Assembly (NCBI RefSeq): GCF_003326675.1
Contig: NZ_JPWF01000004.1
Coordinates: 1-64,000, forward strand
Direction of reading: 5' to 3'
Source of the DNA: Thalassospira profundimaris
Lineage (GTDB): Bacteria; Pseudomonadota; Alphaproteobacteria; Rhodospirillales; Thalassospiraceae
DNA length: 64,000 nt
The notes under the pieces were generated by a model. It had not been told where the DNA came from. It saw nothing but the letters and a program-made list of their open reading frames with translations, and ran no database searches. Positions within the stretch are counted from its first letter, which is position 1, and each line of letters begins with the position of its first letter. This document shows, piece after piece, positions 18,622 to 27,987 of the stretch. Made by a program: the position numbers and the translations under genes.

Positions 18622-20175
18622 CTATTCCATGACTTCCATATGTTCGTCTTTGGACGGTTTGGCGCGTTTGGGCCCCTGCATCAACAACAGCAACGGCACC
18701 ACGGCAATCACGATCCACATCATCGCCTGAAAATCGTTGAGATAGGCAATAGTGCTGGCCTGTGAGGTGACGACCTTGTTCAGCATCACCGCCCCGGTTT
18801 GCGTTTGCCAATCCCAGATATCGGGCAGCCACGGACTTTGCAGGGCCATGCGGAACGGTGTCAGCTTTTCGGCCAGACTTGCATGCACGACCTGGGTATT
18901 CTGGGTCAGCATGGTGGTCATTACCGAAATGCCGATACTGGACCCGATATTGCGCATCAGGCTGAACATTGCCGTGCCTTCGGTCCGGTAATGCGGGTTT
19001 AGTGTCGCAAAGGTAATCGTACTAAGCGGCACGAAAATGAAACCAAGCCCGATCCCCTGAATGATGCCGGTTCGGATAATCACATACTCGCTGACATCAG
19101 TGGTAAAGCCGATCATCTCGTAAAGCGACAAGGCCGTCATAAACAGGCCAAACAGGATCAAAAGACGGGTATCAACCCGCCCGACCAACCGCCCGACCAT
19201 CATCATGGCGATCATGGTACCAATGCCACGCGGCGCAAGCAACATGCCCGCCGTCACCACCGGATATCCCATTAGGTTTTGCAAGAATGGCGGCAACAAT
19301 GCCAAAGTCGCCAACAACACCACCCCGACCACAAAGATGAAGAGCAGCCCGACGACGAAGTTCCGGTCGGTAAACAGGCCCGGCTCAAGGAACGGGTTCC
19401 GTGCGGTGAACATATGGACGATGAACATATAAAGGCACACCGCAGCCAGGGCCGTTTCAATGATGATTTCCCAGGATGCAAACCAGTTCTGGCTTTCACC
19501 CCGGTCAAGCATCATCTGAAGCGCCCCGATCGACAGGCTAAGTAACGCAAAACCGAACCAGTCGAATGACAGACCGGGCCTTTTGTCGGTTTCGGGCACA
19601 AAGGTCATGATGCCAAAAAGCGCCATCAAACCGATAGGCAAATTGATGTAAAACACCCAGCGCCAGTTATAAAACTCGGTCAGATAACCGCCCAGTGTCG
19701 GGCCCAAAATCGGCCCCAACATCACGCCCATCCCCCACATCGCCATGGCAGAGCCGTGCTTTTCTTTTGGGTAGGTATCAAGCAACACCGCCTGCGACAA
19801 CGGCACAAGCCCCGCCCCGAACGCGCCCTGCAACAGACGGAACGCCACCATTTCCGGCAAGGATACCGCCGCCCCGCACAGCATGGAGGCAATGGTAAAC
19901 CCGGTAACCGAGACCAGAAACAGCTTCTTGCGACCAAATCGCGCGGCAAGGAAGCCGGTCGGCGGCGTCATGATGGCGGCCGCCACGATATAGGATGTCA
20001 GAACCCAGGAAATCTGATCCTGGGTTGCTGCCATATTGCCCTGCATATGGGGCAAGGCAACGTTGGCAATGGTGGTGTCGAGCGCCTGCATAATGGTTGC
20101 AAGCATGATCGAAACGGTGGTCAGACCGCGCTCAAGCGGCGTTGTCTCGCTGGCCGCCGTGGCGGCAGCACTCAT
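18622..20175 (-). CDS. emrB: DHA2-family MFS multidrug exporter EmrB
   Basis: Proton-driven drug exporter of 517 residues with 14 predicted membrane helices. Typical DHA2 motifs are seen: QALDTTIANVALPHMQG in helix 1, FLAARFGRKKLFLVSV after helix 2 and LGPILGPTLGGYLTE (motif C). The ATG at 20175 overlaps the emrA stop as ATGA. With the EmrA adaptor and probably an outer-membrane channel encoded elsewhere it would form a tripartite pump. The MarR gene upstream is the likely repressor. Confidence 0.92.
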   Translation of the reverse strand: MSAAATAASETTPLERGLTTVSIMLATIMQALDTTIANVALPHMQGNMAATQDQISWVLTSYIVAAAIMTPPTGFLAARFGRKKLFLVSVTGFTIASMLCGAAVSLPEMVAFRLLQGAFGAGLVPLSQAVLLDTYPKEKHGSAMAMWGMGVMLGPILGPTLGGYLTEFYNWRWVFYINLPIGLMALFGIMTFVPETDKRPGLSFDWFGFALLSLSIGALQMMLDRGESQNWFASWEIIIETALAAVCLYMFIVHMFTARNPFLEPGLFTDRNFVVGLLFIFVVGVVLLATLALLPPFLQNLMGYPVVTAGMLLAPRGIGTMIAMMMVGRLVGRVDTRLLILFGLFMTALSLYEMIGFTTDVSEYVIIRTGIIQGIGLGFIFVPLSTITFATLNPHYRTEGTAMFSLMRNIGSSIGISVMTTMLTQNTQVVHASLAEKLTPFRMALQSPWLPDIWDWQTQTGAVMLNKVVTSQASTIAYLNDFQAMMWIVIAVVPLLLLMQGPKRAKPSKDEHMEVME

Positions 20176-21323
20176 TGCGAAACTCCGGCAATTTCAGTAC
20201 CGGCTTCGGCCTGATTGATCCCGACCCATGACATCATCGCAGCCGCAAATGCCGGCACCTTGCGTTGATGGTGGGTATCGATTTCGACTTCGGTACTCAT
20301 ACCCGCACGCAGTTCAGGCAAATCGCCATGGGTGTCGATGGCAATACGCACAGGCACGCGCTGTACCACTTTGACCCAGTTGCCCGTCGCATTCTGGGCC
20401 GGGATCACGGAAAATTCCGCGCCGGTCGCCGGTGCCACCGAATGCACGACACCATGCCAAACCATATCGGGATAGGCATCAACCGAAATTTCGGCCTTTT
20501 GCCCCGGCTTAAGATGGGTCAGTTCGACTTCCTTGAAATTGGCGTCGATCCACTGAACATCACTTGATACCAGACTTGCCATCGCCGAACCGGCTTTGAC
20601 ATAGGCCCCTTCTTCGGGCTTGTTGCTTAGTACGCCATTAAACGGTGCAATGATTTCGGTATGCTTCAGATCAAGCTCTGCACGGGCCAGATCAAATTTC
20701 GCCTGCTGATATTGCGGCAGATTTTCAATCGGTGTTTCAACATCCCCGCCCAGCTTGGACAGGGTCGTTTTCATTGCCCGCCGATCAAGGACAATGCGTT
20801 GCTTGGCGGCCAGAAGGGTGTTCTGAGCTTCATCAAGGGTGGCCTGCGATGCCACATTGTTTTTGCGCAATGCCTGCTGACGATCAAATTTCTTCTGGGC
20901 AAAATCGAGATTGATCTTGGCCAGTTCAAGACTGCCTGCCAGTTCTTCATAGCTGTGACGCAGGGCGTCGACTTCCTGCTCCACCGCGGCCAGATTGGCA
21001 TGGGCGCGTTCAACAGCGATCTGATAGGGACGCGGATCGATGCGGAACAGCACGTCGCCCTTGTGGACCTGCTGGTTTTCTTCGACCAGAATTTCCGTGA
21101 CCGGCCCATCGATCTCGGGCGCGATGGCAACCATGTCTGCATGAACATAGGCGTTCTCGGTGCTAACAAACCGCCCGCCCGTGTAATACCAGTAGGCCCC
21201 ACCGACTACGACGGCAAGCGGCCCTGCCATCAGCAGAACCGGACGCAACCAGCGCTTTTTGGGCTTTGACACAGGATTTTCGTTCGCTGCCGACGGGGCA
21301 GCATTCTGATTTTGATCTGACAT
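20172..21323 (-). CDS. emrA: HlyD-family membrane fusion protein EmrA
   Basis: Periplasmic adaptor of the efflux pump, 383 residues. One N-terminal membrane anchor (RPVLLMAGPLAVVVGGAYWYY, residues about 27-47), a lipoyl half-motif (APEIDGPVTEILVEENQQVHKGD), a coiled-coil hairpin and the second half-motif (IIAPFNGVLSNKPEEGAYVKAG). The ATG at 21323 is 18 bases past the MarR stop at 21342. Operon order marR-emrA-emrB is the classic one. Confidence 0.92.
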   Translation of the reverse strand: MSDQNQNAAPSAANENPVSKPKKRWLRPVLLMAGPLAVVVGGAYWYYTGGRFVSTENAYVHADMVAIAPEIDGPVTEILVEENQQVHKGDVLFRIDPRPYQIAVERAHANLAAVEQEVDALRHSYEELAGSLELAKINLDFAQKKFDRQQALRKNNVASQATLDEAQNTLLAAKQRIVLDRRAMKTTLSKLGGDVETPIENLPQYQQAKFDLARAELDLKHTEIIAPFNGVLSNKPEEGAYVKAGSAMASLVSSDVQWIDANFKEVELTHLKPGQKAEISVDAYPDMVWHGVVHSVAPATGAEFSVIPAQNATGNWVKVVQRVPVRIAIDTHGDLPELRAGMSTEVEIDTHHQRKVPAFAAAMMSWVGINQAEAGTEIAGVSQ

Positions 21324-21341
21324 GATGTTCGGGGCCTTGAT

Positions 21342-21869
21342 TTATGCGTTCTCTGAGCTGGCTGGCTTTGCCGTCTTGGCATTGGACGGGATGCAGTCGG
21401 GAATGGCGGCGTCACTCGGCTTTCCACCCGGCTCAACAGCAATCAGGTTTTCGTGCATCTGGCGAAGCAGTGAAACCAGCATATGCTGCATCTCGGGCGT
21501 GATCCCGGCCATGGCTTCTTCACGGGCGGCGGCGGCAACCACAAAGATGCGATCAAGCAACGGTGTGGCGGCATCGGTCGCAAAAAGCTGAAATGCCCGA
21601 CGGTCATCAGGATCGGCCCGACGTTCCACCAGCCCTTCCTCGACCAATTTGTCGATCAGACGTGCGGTCGTGATCGGCTGAATTTCAAGCATCTCGGCCA
21701 AGCTTACCTGCCGGATACCTTCATTGCGCGCCACATATACCAGTGCCTGCATCTGGGCCTGGGTCAGGCCGAACTCGTCTGCGTGACGCATAAAGTTGCG
21801 CCGCATCAGACGGGTAACGTCCTTCATCAAAAAGCCGATATTCTGTTTGGGATCGCTAGATTGTGGCAT
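21342..21869 (-). CDS. MarR-family transcriptional regulator of the efflux operon
   Basis: Winged-helix repressor of 175 residues: GLTQAQMQALVYVARNEGI, SLAEMLEIQPITTARLIDKLVEEGLVERR and the wing ADPDDRRAFQLF. A proline/serine-rich tail of about 25 residues follows the dimerisation helices. It leads the marR-emrA-emrB operon, and an inverted repeat 28 bases upstream of its start is the likely operator. The inducing compound is unknown. Confidence 0.9.
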   Translation of the reverse strand: MPQSSDPKQNIGFLMKDVTRLMRRNFMRHADEFGLTQAQMQALVYVARNEGIRQVSLAEMLEIQPITTARLIDKLVEEGLVERRADPDDRRAFQLFATDAATPLLDRIFVVAAAAREEAMAGITPEMQHMLVSLLRQMHENLIAVEPGGKPSDAAIPDCIPSNAKTAKPASSENA

Positions 21870-21896
21870 TTGCCAGCTCAGTCAAAGTCGCATGGT

Positions 21897-21927
21897 TGAT
21901 ATATAATAAGCAATGTATACTATATCA
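21897..21927. promoter_or_regulatory. Candidate MarR operator
   Basis: Inverted repeat TGATATA, 17-base AT-rich spacer, TATATCA, placed 28 bases before the MarR start. Autoregulation of marR-emrAB is inferred from position. Confidence 0.45.
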
Positions 21928-22109
21928 CTCAGGTGACTTCAAGTCAGTTGACGCCACCCCGCCCTGCACGCACGGCATGGCTGCTGATCATCGGGGTATC
22001 TATGCAAGCAGGGTCAAATATGCGATTTTAATCGGCACAGGCAGCAGGCTGTGATAGAAGCCGCGCCAGAGAGATTTCCCGCAGACGACCAAATAGAAAA
22101 GACCCGCAA

Positions 22110-23759
22110 GTGATGAGTGATCAATCGCGCCGTTCCGAATTGCTGATGCCAGCAGGTTCGCTCGAAAAACTGAAAGTGGCTGTGCTGTATGGTGCAGACG
22201 CCGTTTACATGGGCACGCCGGACCTGTCATTGCGGGTCAAAAGCCAGATGTCGCTTGAAGACGTGGTCGAGGGCATTGAATTTGCCCACAGCCACGGTGT
22301 TCGCGTTTATCTGACGCTGAACCTGTTTTCGCACAACAAGGATATCGACAAACTGCCGGAATATGTCGATACGGTGCGCAAATGCATGCCCGATGGCCTG
22401 ATCGTTGCCGATCCGGGCGTTTTCATGTTTGTGCGCGAACATGCCCCGGAACTTGATTTACATGTGTCGACCCAGGCCAATGTTTGTTCCTGGCAGTCGG
22501 TCAAATTCTGGCAAAGCATCGGCGCCAAGCTTGTGGTGCTCGGCCGCGAGGTTTCCTATGCCGAACTGACCGAAATCCGCGAAAAATGCCAGGACATCAA
22601 GATCGAGGCATTTGTGCATGGTTCGATGTGCATGACCTATTCCGGTCGTTGCCTTCTGTCGAACTTCATGGCCGAACGCGGTGCGAACCAGGGTGCGTGT
22701 GCAAACTCGTGCCGCTGGAAATACAAAGTCCACATGAAGCTTAAGGACGGCACGGTCAAGGAACTGCACCTGACCGAAGAAAACCTCGAAATGTTTGACT
22801 TCTTCCTTGAAGAAGACATGCGTCCGGGCGAACTGATGGAAATTCAGGAAGACGAACGTGGTTCCTATATCCTGAACTCGCGCGATCTTTGCATCATGCC
22901 GAAGCTTGAAGATTACCTCAAAATCGGTGTCGACAGCCTCAAGGTCGAAGGCCGTGGCAAAAGCCCCTATTACGCAGGCCTCGTTGCCCGTGCGTACCGC
23001 ATGGCAATTGATGACTGGTACAAGGACCCGGAAAACTGGTCTGCCGAAGAATATATGAAGGAACTGGCAACCATTCCGAACCGGGGTTACACCCTGGCCT
23101 TCCATGATGGCCGCCTGACCAACTACGCGCACGGCTATGACAGCAACACCAACGTATCCGATTGGGAATTTGCCGGAATGATCGAGGAAGTCGAAGACGA
23201 CGCCTTTATCATGTCGGTCAAAAACCGCATGCTGCCCGGTGACGTGATTGAAATCGTCCCGCCGCGTTCGCGTCAGACCATTTTCATCCGCATGTATGAA
23301 TTCATCGATGCCAAAACCGGCAAGGTCGGCGAAGCGGTTCATGCCAACACCCATCCGCGCATCCGTCTTCCGTTCTCGCTGTTTGAACAGGAAGACCCGG
23401 AATTCATGCGTCGCGAAATCGTCCCGATGACCATCGTGCGCAAGGAAAAAGCCCTTTCGGAAGATGAATGGCAACGCCTGAAACTTGATCAGGAAGGCCA
23501 CAAGATCGAAATGGGCAAAGGCAACGAAGACCGCTACGACGCCAAACGCGAAGCCCTTCAGACCGCCCTTGATGACCGCCAGAAAGAACGTTCATTCCGC
23601 ACCCCGCGCGTCGGCACCAAGGGTTGCTGTGGCCGTGGGTGCAACGGCTGCCTGATCTTCTGGCACGATGACACCTATGCCAAGGCCCGCGAAATCCTTG
23701 CCAAACGCAAACAGGGCGAGATGCTTGAAAAAGACGGCAAGACGATTGCCGCGGAATAG
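22110..23759 (+). CDS. U32-family protein (TrhP/RlhA-like RNA hydroxylation family)
   Basis: Protein of 549 residues in the U32 'peptidase' family, whose studied members (TrhP, RlhA) hydroxylate tRNA or rRNA using prephenate-derived chemistry and an Fe-S cluster. The family signature is seen around residues 168-208: EAFVHGSMCMTYSGRCLLSN, then NQGACANSCRW. LMPAGSLEKLKVAVLYGADAVY opens the barrel. The C-terminus is unusual in carrying a Cys cluster, GCCGRGCNGC, near residue 510. The start at 22110 or the next Met is equally possible. It is monocistronic with its own terminator. Which RNA is modified is not evident. Confidence 0.85.
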   Translation: MMSDQSRRSELLMPAGSLEKLKVAVLYGADAVYMGTPDLSLRVKSQMSLEDVVEGIEFAHSHGVRVYLTLNLFSHNKDIDKLPEYVDTVRKCMPDGLIVADPGVFMFVREHAPELDLHVSTQANVCSWQSVKFWQSIGAKLVVLGREVSYAELTEIREKCQDIKIEAFVHGSMCMTYSGRCLLSNFMAERGANQGACANSCRWKYKVHMKLKDGTVKELHLTEENLEMFDFFLEEDMRPGELMEIQEDERGSYILNSRDLCIMPKLEDYLKIGVDSLKVEGRGKSPYYAGLVARAYRMAIDDWYKDPENWSAEEYMKELATIPNRGYTLAFHDGRLTNYAHGYDSNTNVSDWEFAGMIEEVEDDAFIMSVKNRMLPGDVIEIVPPRSRQTIFIRMYEFIDAKTGKVGEAVHANTHPRIRLPFSLFEQEDPEFMRREIVPMTIVRKEKALSEDEWQRLKLDQEGHKIEMGKGNEDRYDAKREALQTALDDRQKERSFRTPRVGTKGCCGRGCNGCLIFWHDDTYAKAREILAKRKQGEMLEKDGKTIAAE

Positions 23760-23786
23760 GCATTCTTCAAACTGCTGATCACTCAA

Positions 23787-23820
23787 AACCGCCGGATAAC
23801 CCCGGCGGTTTTTTTGTTTG
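23787..23820 (+). terminator. Terminator between the U32 gene and the SagB gene
   Basis: Nine-base stem AACCGCCGG / CCGGCGGTT with a 6-base loop and a seven-T tail on the plus strand. The reverse reading ends in TTTT, so it may serve the convergent TOMM transcript too. Confidence 0.88.
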
Positions 23821-23865
23821 GCCCAGCAAACCCAAAGCGACCACCTCCGATCACTTCAGCCTGGA

Positions 23866-25368
23866 TCAGTGATAGGATTTCTTGATCGGCGGGCCATTGA
23901 GGATGAATTCGCCAATCGCAGTTTCATGTTCGACGCCAAGACCGGTGGCAAGTGCAAAAAGCGCACTATCGCCGCTTCCGGTAGCACAGGGTGATAGCCC
24001 CATTTCAGTTGCCACCAGATAGAACGCCTCCATCATCACCCCGGCATTAAGCAGCGACAGCCGATAACAAAGATTCTGGTACTTCCAGCCAAGGCGTGGC
24101 ATCCGGCTTGCCATCACGATCAGACTATCGGGCAACTTGGAACCAAGACCCGTGGCATTACAGGCCACACCGAGAATGGCTTTGCGCACCTGTTCGCGGG
24201 CAGGCAGCGCATAAAGCGCATGTTCCACCCCCTGGTAATGATAGATGCCGGGTTTCAAACCATCACAGCGATTGATAACCAGATAGATTTCGATCTCGTG
24301 GATCGCGCCCCCGGCCGGGACCGGACGTTCCAGTAAATCCTGCAACTCAACGCCTTTGATATGTTTGCGGGTGGCAACAGTCCGCCACAAAAACCCGCCC
24401 AGACCATCAAGCGTTAAAGGGCGTGCGCCCGGCTCACGAATGGATTTGCGCGCGTCCATCACCTCATAAAGTGACTGATGTCCGGGCACTGCATCCGATG
24501 AATAGTCATCCGGACGTGGCAACGCGATCTTGTCGGCCGACATTGGTGCCTTGATCGCGGGCGGCGATGGGACTTTATCTTTGAACTGATAGGTCGCGCC
24601 AATCGTTCTCTGCCCCAGAAAACTGCGGGACCGGGCATGAAACAACCGTTCATGAAATTCCCAGCTTTGACGTTCGAAACTGTCAAGCGAACGGCTTTGC
24701 AAAAAGCCGAACCGCCAAAGAAAATGCCAGAAACCGGGATAGACCAGCTTTTCCTCGTCGCTTGGGTTCCGGTCACTCCCGTGATGCGGACCGTCAAATA
24801 TGTAGGGCAGCAACCCGCCACCATCAGGGCCAAGCACCAAGCGCACACCGATCTCACAGTTTTCAAGAACCGTCTTGCCGTTTTCGCGCTGGACAAAGGC
24901 AAAGCGCGAAATTTCCGCACCGTCGGGCACCGCCCCTATGACAAGGGGCGTATAGTAAAGCCGCGACCCTGATTCGATATGACACAACGGCACATCAGCA
25001 GATTTGTCCGGGCAATACCACCACTGCAAAGCCTGAACCTTGGCCAGCTCATGCAACAACTGGTCGGCCTTTTGCCGAACCTCTTCGGCTTTCAGTTCCG
25101 GGCAAATCTCACCAACCTGCTCGCAAAGTGTCGTCACTACCACGCCATGATTGCCAACCCAGGCCGAGACCAAATCGACAAATCGGGGATCCGACCAGCC
25201 GGTTGCGTGGTCATAAAGTGTCGGCTCGTCGCCAAAGGCCGTCTTCAACACCATGCGCCCGCTGGTGTCATCAAATGTGACCGCCCGAACATGGGGCGCA
25301 AGCCCGACACCAAGATAGGGGTCAGAAGACGCAAAAAATTCAGAACCCGTCGATGCAATCATGGTCAT
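23866..25368 (-). CDS. SagB-type FMN dehydrogenase of a TOMM (azole RiPP) cluster
   Basis: Predicted FMN enzyme that oxidises azolines to thiazoles or oxazoles in a ribosomal peptide. The 500-residue protein has a divergent N-terminal half ending in a segment common to SagB proteins (WEFHERLFHARSRSFLG, about residues 235-251), followed by a nitroreductase-like domain: LYEVMDARKSIREPGARPLTLDGLGGFLW, then LNAGVMMEAFYLVATEMGLSPCATGSGD. The ATG at 25368 follows GAGG and lies six bases past the stop of the YcaO gene, so the two are cotranscribed. A general nitroreductase is unlikely given that neighbour and the SagB-specific segment. Confidence 0.88.
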   Translation of the reverse strand: MTMIASTGSEFFASSDPYLGVGLAPHVRAVTFDDTSGRMVLKTAFGDEPTLYDHATGWSDPRFVDLVSAWVGNHGVVVTTLCEQVGEICPELKAEEVRQKADQLLHELAKVQALQWWYCPDKSADVPLCHIESGSRLYYTPLVIGAVPDGAEISRFAFVQRENGKTVLENCEIGVRLVLGPDGGGLLPYIFDGPHHGSDRNPSDEEKLVYPGFWHFLWRFGFLQSRSLDSFERQSWEFHERLFHARSRSFLGQRTIGATYQFKDKVPSPPAIKAPMSADKIALPRPDDYSSDAVPGHQSLYEVMDARKSIREPGARPLTLDGLGGFLWRTVATRKHIKGVELQDLLERPVPAGGAIHEIEIYLVINRCDGLKPGIYHYQGVEHALYALPAREQVRKAILGVACNATGLGSKLPDSLIVMASRMPRLGWKYQNLCYRLSLLNAGVMMEAFYLVATEMGLSPCATGSGDSALFALATGLGVEHETAIGEFILNGPPIKKSYH

Positions 25369-25374
25369 GACGCC

Positions 25375-27651
25375 TCACAGGAAGAAAGCCAAGGGGTGGA
25401 GATCATCATAGCTGTGGGGATGATCAAGCACCCCCATCTTGACGGGTGCATCAAACAAACGCCCCGGCGCACGGCGGTTCCAGAAATGACGCAACCCCGG
25501 CACCACAACACGAACACAGGAAAGCGGCAGGTCCTGGCGACTATAATCGACAACAATGGTATCGAACCCTTCCTCTGCCATCCGGTCGACACAGAATTGG
25601 ACCGCCTGATCAATTGTATCAAAGCCTGCGCTTGGAAGATCATCGACCGACTTTTCCGTACCGGCCCCGACAATATAGGGGTGATCCGCAAGATTTTCGT
25701 TTGCCAGCCATGTCGTCATGGCATCTTCCATCCCGCCCTTGTCCTGGATCGCTGAGGGTTCGATATCATCATGCATCAAAATCTGATTGAGTTCGGTCAG
25801 GGCACGCAAAGCGGCAATACGCCCGTCAAGATGCGATCCGAAACCAAGCAATATGCGGCTGCCATCCTGTTTGGCTGATGCAGCAATCATCACCGGAATC
25901 CCCAGATCGGTGGTCAGATCAATCACCCAGAACGTGCGTCCCAGTGACTGATAATGGGCCTGCATTTTGGCAACGAACGCATCATCAAGCCCGTCTAGCG
26001 AAACACGCCTCGGCACCAGACGGTTATACCACCAGATCGAAATCGCATCACGTTCAACCAGTTCAAGGAAACCCTGCAGGATTGCTTCTTCGATGCTGCC
26101 GCCCGTCGCACAGCCATTTGAATCTGCTGCGCAGAAATCATGATCACCGGGCGCATCACCCCGATATTCGTAATAGCAGAACCGGGTCGGCACCCAGCGC
26201 GGCGCATGATCCCGCAGTGACCAGGCCGGGGTCCAGTCAATCACCGCTGTCTCGTCAAACGGTTCGGGAATGCGGGCCATCACGGTGGCATTCTGGTTCA
26301 GGCTTTCGCGGTTCTGATATTGCTGCGCGGCATAGTCCAGAAGTGACGCGGGATGCGGGGCATGTTCGCGATTGTCCTGCCAGCTCGCCTGATGGCGGGG
26401 TTCGGAGCCCGACCATTGCGCGCCATAGCGTTCAACGGCCTCGGCCAGACAACTGATCTTGGCCTGCTCGTCACTCAGCCCCTTGCCCGCTGCTCCGCCC
26501 GGGCGACCAAGCGAGCGATTCTGACGCGGATCAATCGACATCCGTCGCCCTTGCGAGGCGGAATAGACATGCAGCCCCTCTCCCAGATCGGCCTTGTGCA
26601 GATGACCAACAATACCGGTCAGGGGGCTGACAATCGGTTCCAGTCTGGCCAAGGCCTGTTCGGGGGTCAGCACCCGCCAGCCGCCATCTGCCCCATCCTG
26701 ATTTTTGATCCGCGACAGGGTGATCGGGCGATGCATCTGATCGGGTGTTTGCGGGCCTGATTGCGGCATATGTTCGGGGCAATCGGTAAATAGCGGCACA
26801 CCATGCTGTTCATTTACCCCATCGCTTAACGACCAGACCTGCAACTTTGTGCGCAGATCATCGCACTGGCCAAAACTCAGACGCACCGTATCAAGTACGA
26901 CGCGACCGAATGCCACCGCCAGACTGGCTTTGGTAAAGGCCCGGGCCGGACGGGCGCCTTCTGGCGATGCCGGGGCCACTGTATCGCCCTGACGATGTTC
27001 AGCCAGTCGTCTTGCCAGACAGAAATAACAATTTCCCGCACCGCCATCGGCCCCAATGACCGGCCCGAACCATGCGCTTAATCCACCAGGCTTGAACGGC
27101 ACCCATGCCATTTTGCGTTTGGCTGCCATGCGGGCGAAATCCGAAAGTGCCGGTTGCAGATAATCTTCGGTCAGAACAATGGTCAGATTGGCATTTTTAA
27201 AATCGGTAATGCTGAAGCCTTGCGCCATAAGCATCGCAGCCAGTTCGGATGCTTGCACCGATCCCGCTGCCCCATCGCGACCCAGCCCGACAACCGCAAG
27301 CTTGATCGACTGGGCAAAGCTTTCACATTCGTCAGGTTGCAAGGCATTGGCGCTCCAATATGCAGATCGGGCATGATCCGCCCATGGATCAATCGCAACG
27401 ACATAGCCCCGCTTACGCATATGCGCGATCATCTCGGATATATCCGCAGGCGGAATGCGATCACCGAGCCCGGCGATAATTTCCTGCTCGCGCAGACGTC
27501 CATCAAGATAGGGGAACAAAATCCCGTATCTTTCGCCATTCAGGCGAAAGCTTTGGGTTTCCGACAGCAGCAAATAAGTGTGATTGCCAATTGCGTGCAG
27601 GGTGAAATGCGGGGCAATCGCAAGGTATTTCTGATCGTCCACCATTGTCAT
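25375..27651 (-). CDS. Fused TOMM leader-binding/E1-like and YcaO cyclodehydratase
   Basis: Predicted ATP-dependent cyclodehydratase that turns Cys, Ser or Thr of a precursor peptide into azolines. The 758-residue protein has the single-chain layout of LynD/TruD-type enzymes. An N-terminal leader-recognition region covers about residues 1-90. An E1-like region follows (LAVVGLGRDGAAG, CYFC at C208/C211, and DCPEH near 291 as possible further zinc ligands). The YcaO domain starts near 370, with ATP/Mg motifs SCLAEAVERYG (400-410) and IEEAILQGFLELVERDA near 530. The C-terminus ends in HPLAFFL rather than the PxPxP common in TOMM YcaO proteins. Starts at 27651 and 27645 share one GGGGAAG site. 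Confidence 0.88.
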   Translation of the reverse strand: MTMVDDQKYLAIAPHFTLHAIGNHTYLLLSETQSFRLNGERYGILFPYLDGRLREQEIIAGLGDRIPPADISEMIAHMRKRGYVVAIDPWADHARSAYWSANALQPDECESFAQSIKLAVVGLGRDGAAGSVQASELAAMLMAQGFSITDFKNANLTIVLTEDYLQPALSDFARMAAKRKMAWVPFKPGGLSAWFGPVIGADGGAGNCYFCLARRLAEHRQGDTVAPASPEGARPARAFTKASLAVAFGRVVLDTVRLSFGQCDDLRTKLQVWSLSDGVNEQHGVPLFTDCPEHMPQSGPQTPDQMHRPITLSRIKNQDGADGGWRVLTPEQALARLEPIVSPLTGIVGHLHKADLGEGLHVYSASQGRRMSIDPRQNRSLGRPGGAAGKGLSDEQAKISCLAEAVERYGAQWSGSEPRHQASWQDNREHAPHPASLLDYAAQQYQNRESLNQNATVMARIPEPFDETAVIDWTPAWSLRDHAPRWVPTRFCYYEYRGDAPGDHDFCAADSNGCATGGSIEEAILQGFLELVERDAISIWWYNRLVPRRVSLDGLDDAFVAKMQAHYQSLGRTFWVIDLTTDLGIPVMIAASAKQDGSRILLGFGSHLDGRIAALRALTELNQILMHDDIEPSAIQDKGGMEDAMTTWLANENLADHPYIVGAGTEKSVDDLPSAGFDTIDQAVQFCVDRMAEEGFDTIVVDYSRQDLPLSCVRVVVPGLRHFWNRRAPGRLFDAPVKMGVLDHPHSYDDLHPLAFFL

Positions 27652-27987
27652 TCTTCCCCGCAAGTATTGTTATTCCCGCTCAGATATCTGATCAGGTTGC
27701 CCTGCCTTGCATCATTTATGCAATAGTAAAAAATAACCAAATATCAATGCACAATCGGAAAACTGCGCAATCTGCGTTGCACAGAATATTAGACATATGT
27801 TAGCGTCTTTTTCGCGCTAAAAGTTTGCGACACCAAGAATAAATAAGGGCCCCAAGCAATGCGTCGGGCAACCTTGGTTCACATATGGCGTTCTTTGAAA
27901 TTCGTACTGCTTATTTCTGTTTCCGAGGCAACCCGGGCATAGCCAGCACGACTGATATCTGGCAACCGGTTTCAGGAGTATCTGGAT
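27652..27987. promoter_or_regulatory. Divergent promoter region of the YcaO-SagB operon and precursor 1
   Basis: A 336-base AT-rich stretch without a gene. It contains a 17-base palindrome, TTGCAT-CATTT-ATGCAA, at 27707-27723, about 56 bases before the YcaO start, as a candidate operator. No clear sigma-70 promoter could be fixed by eye. Confidence 0.5.
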
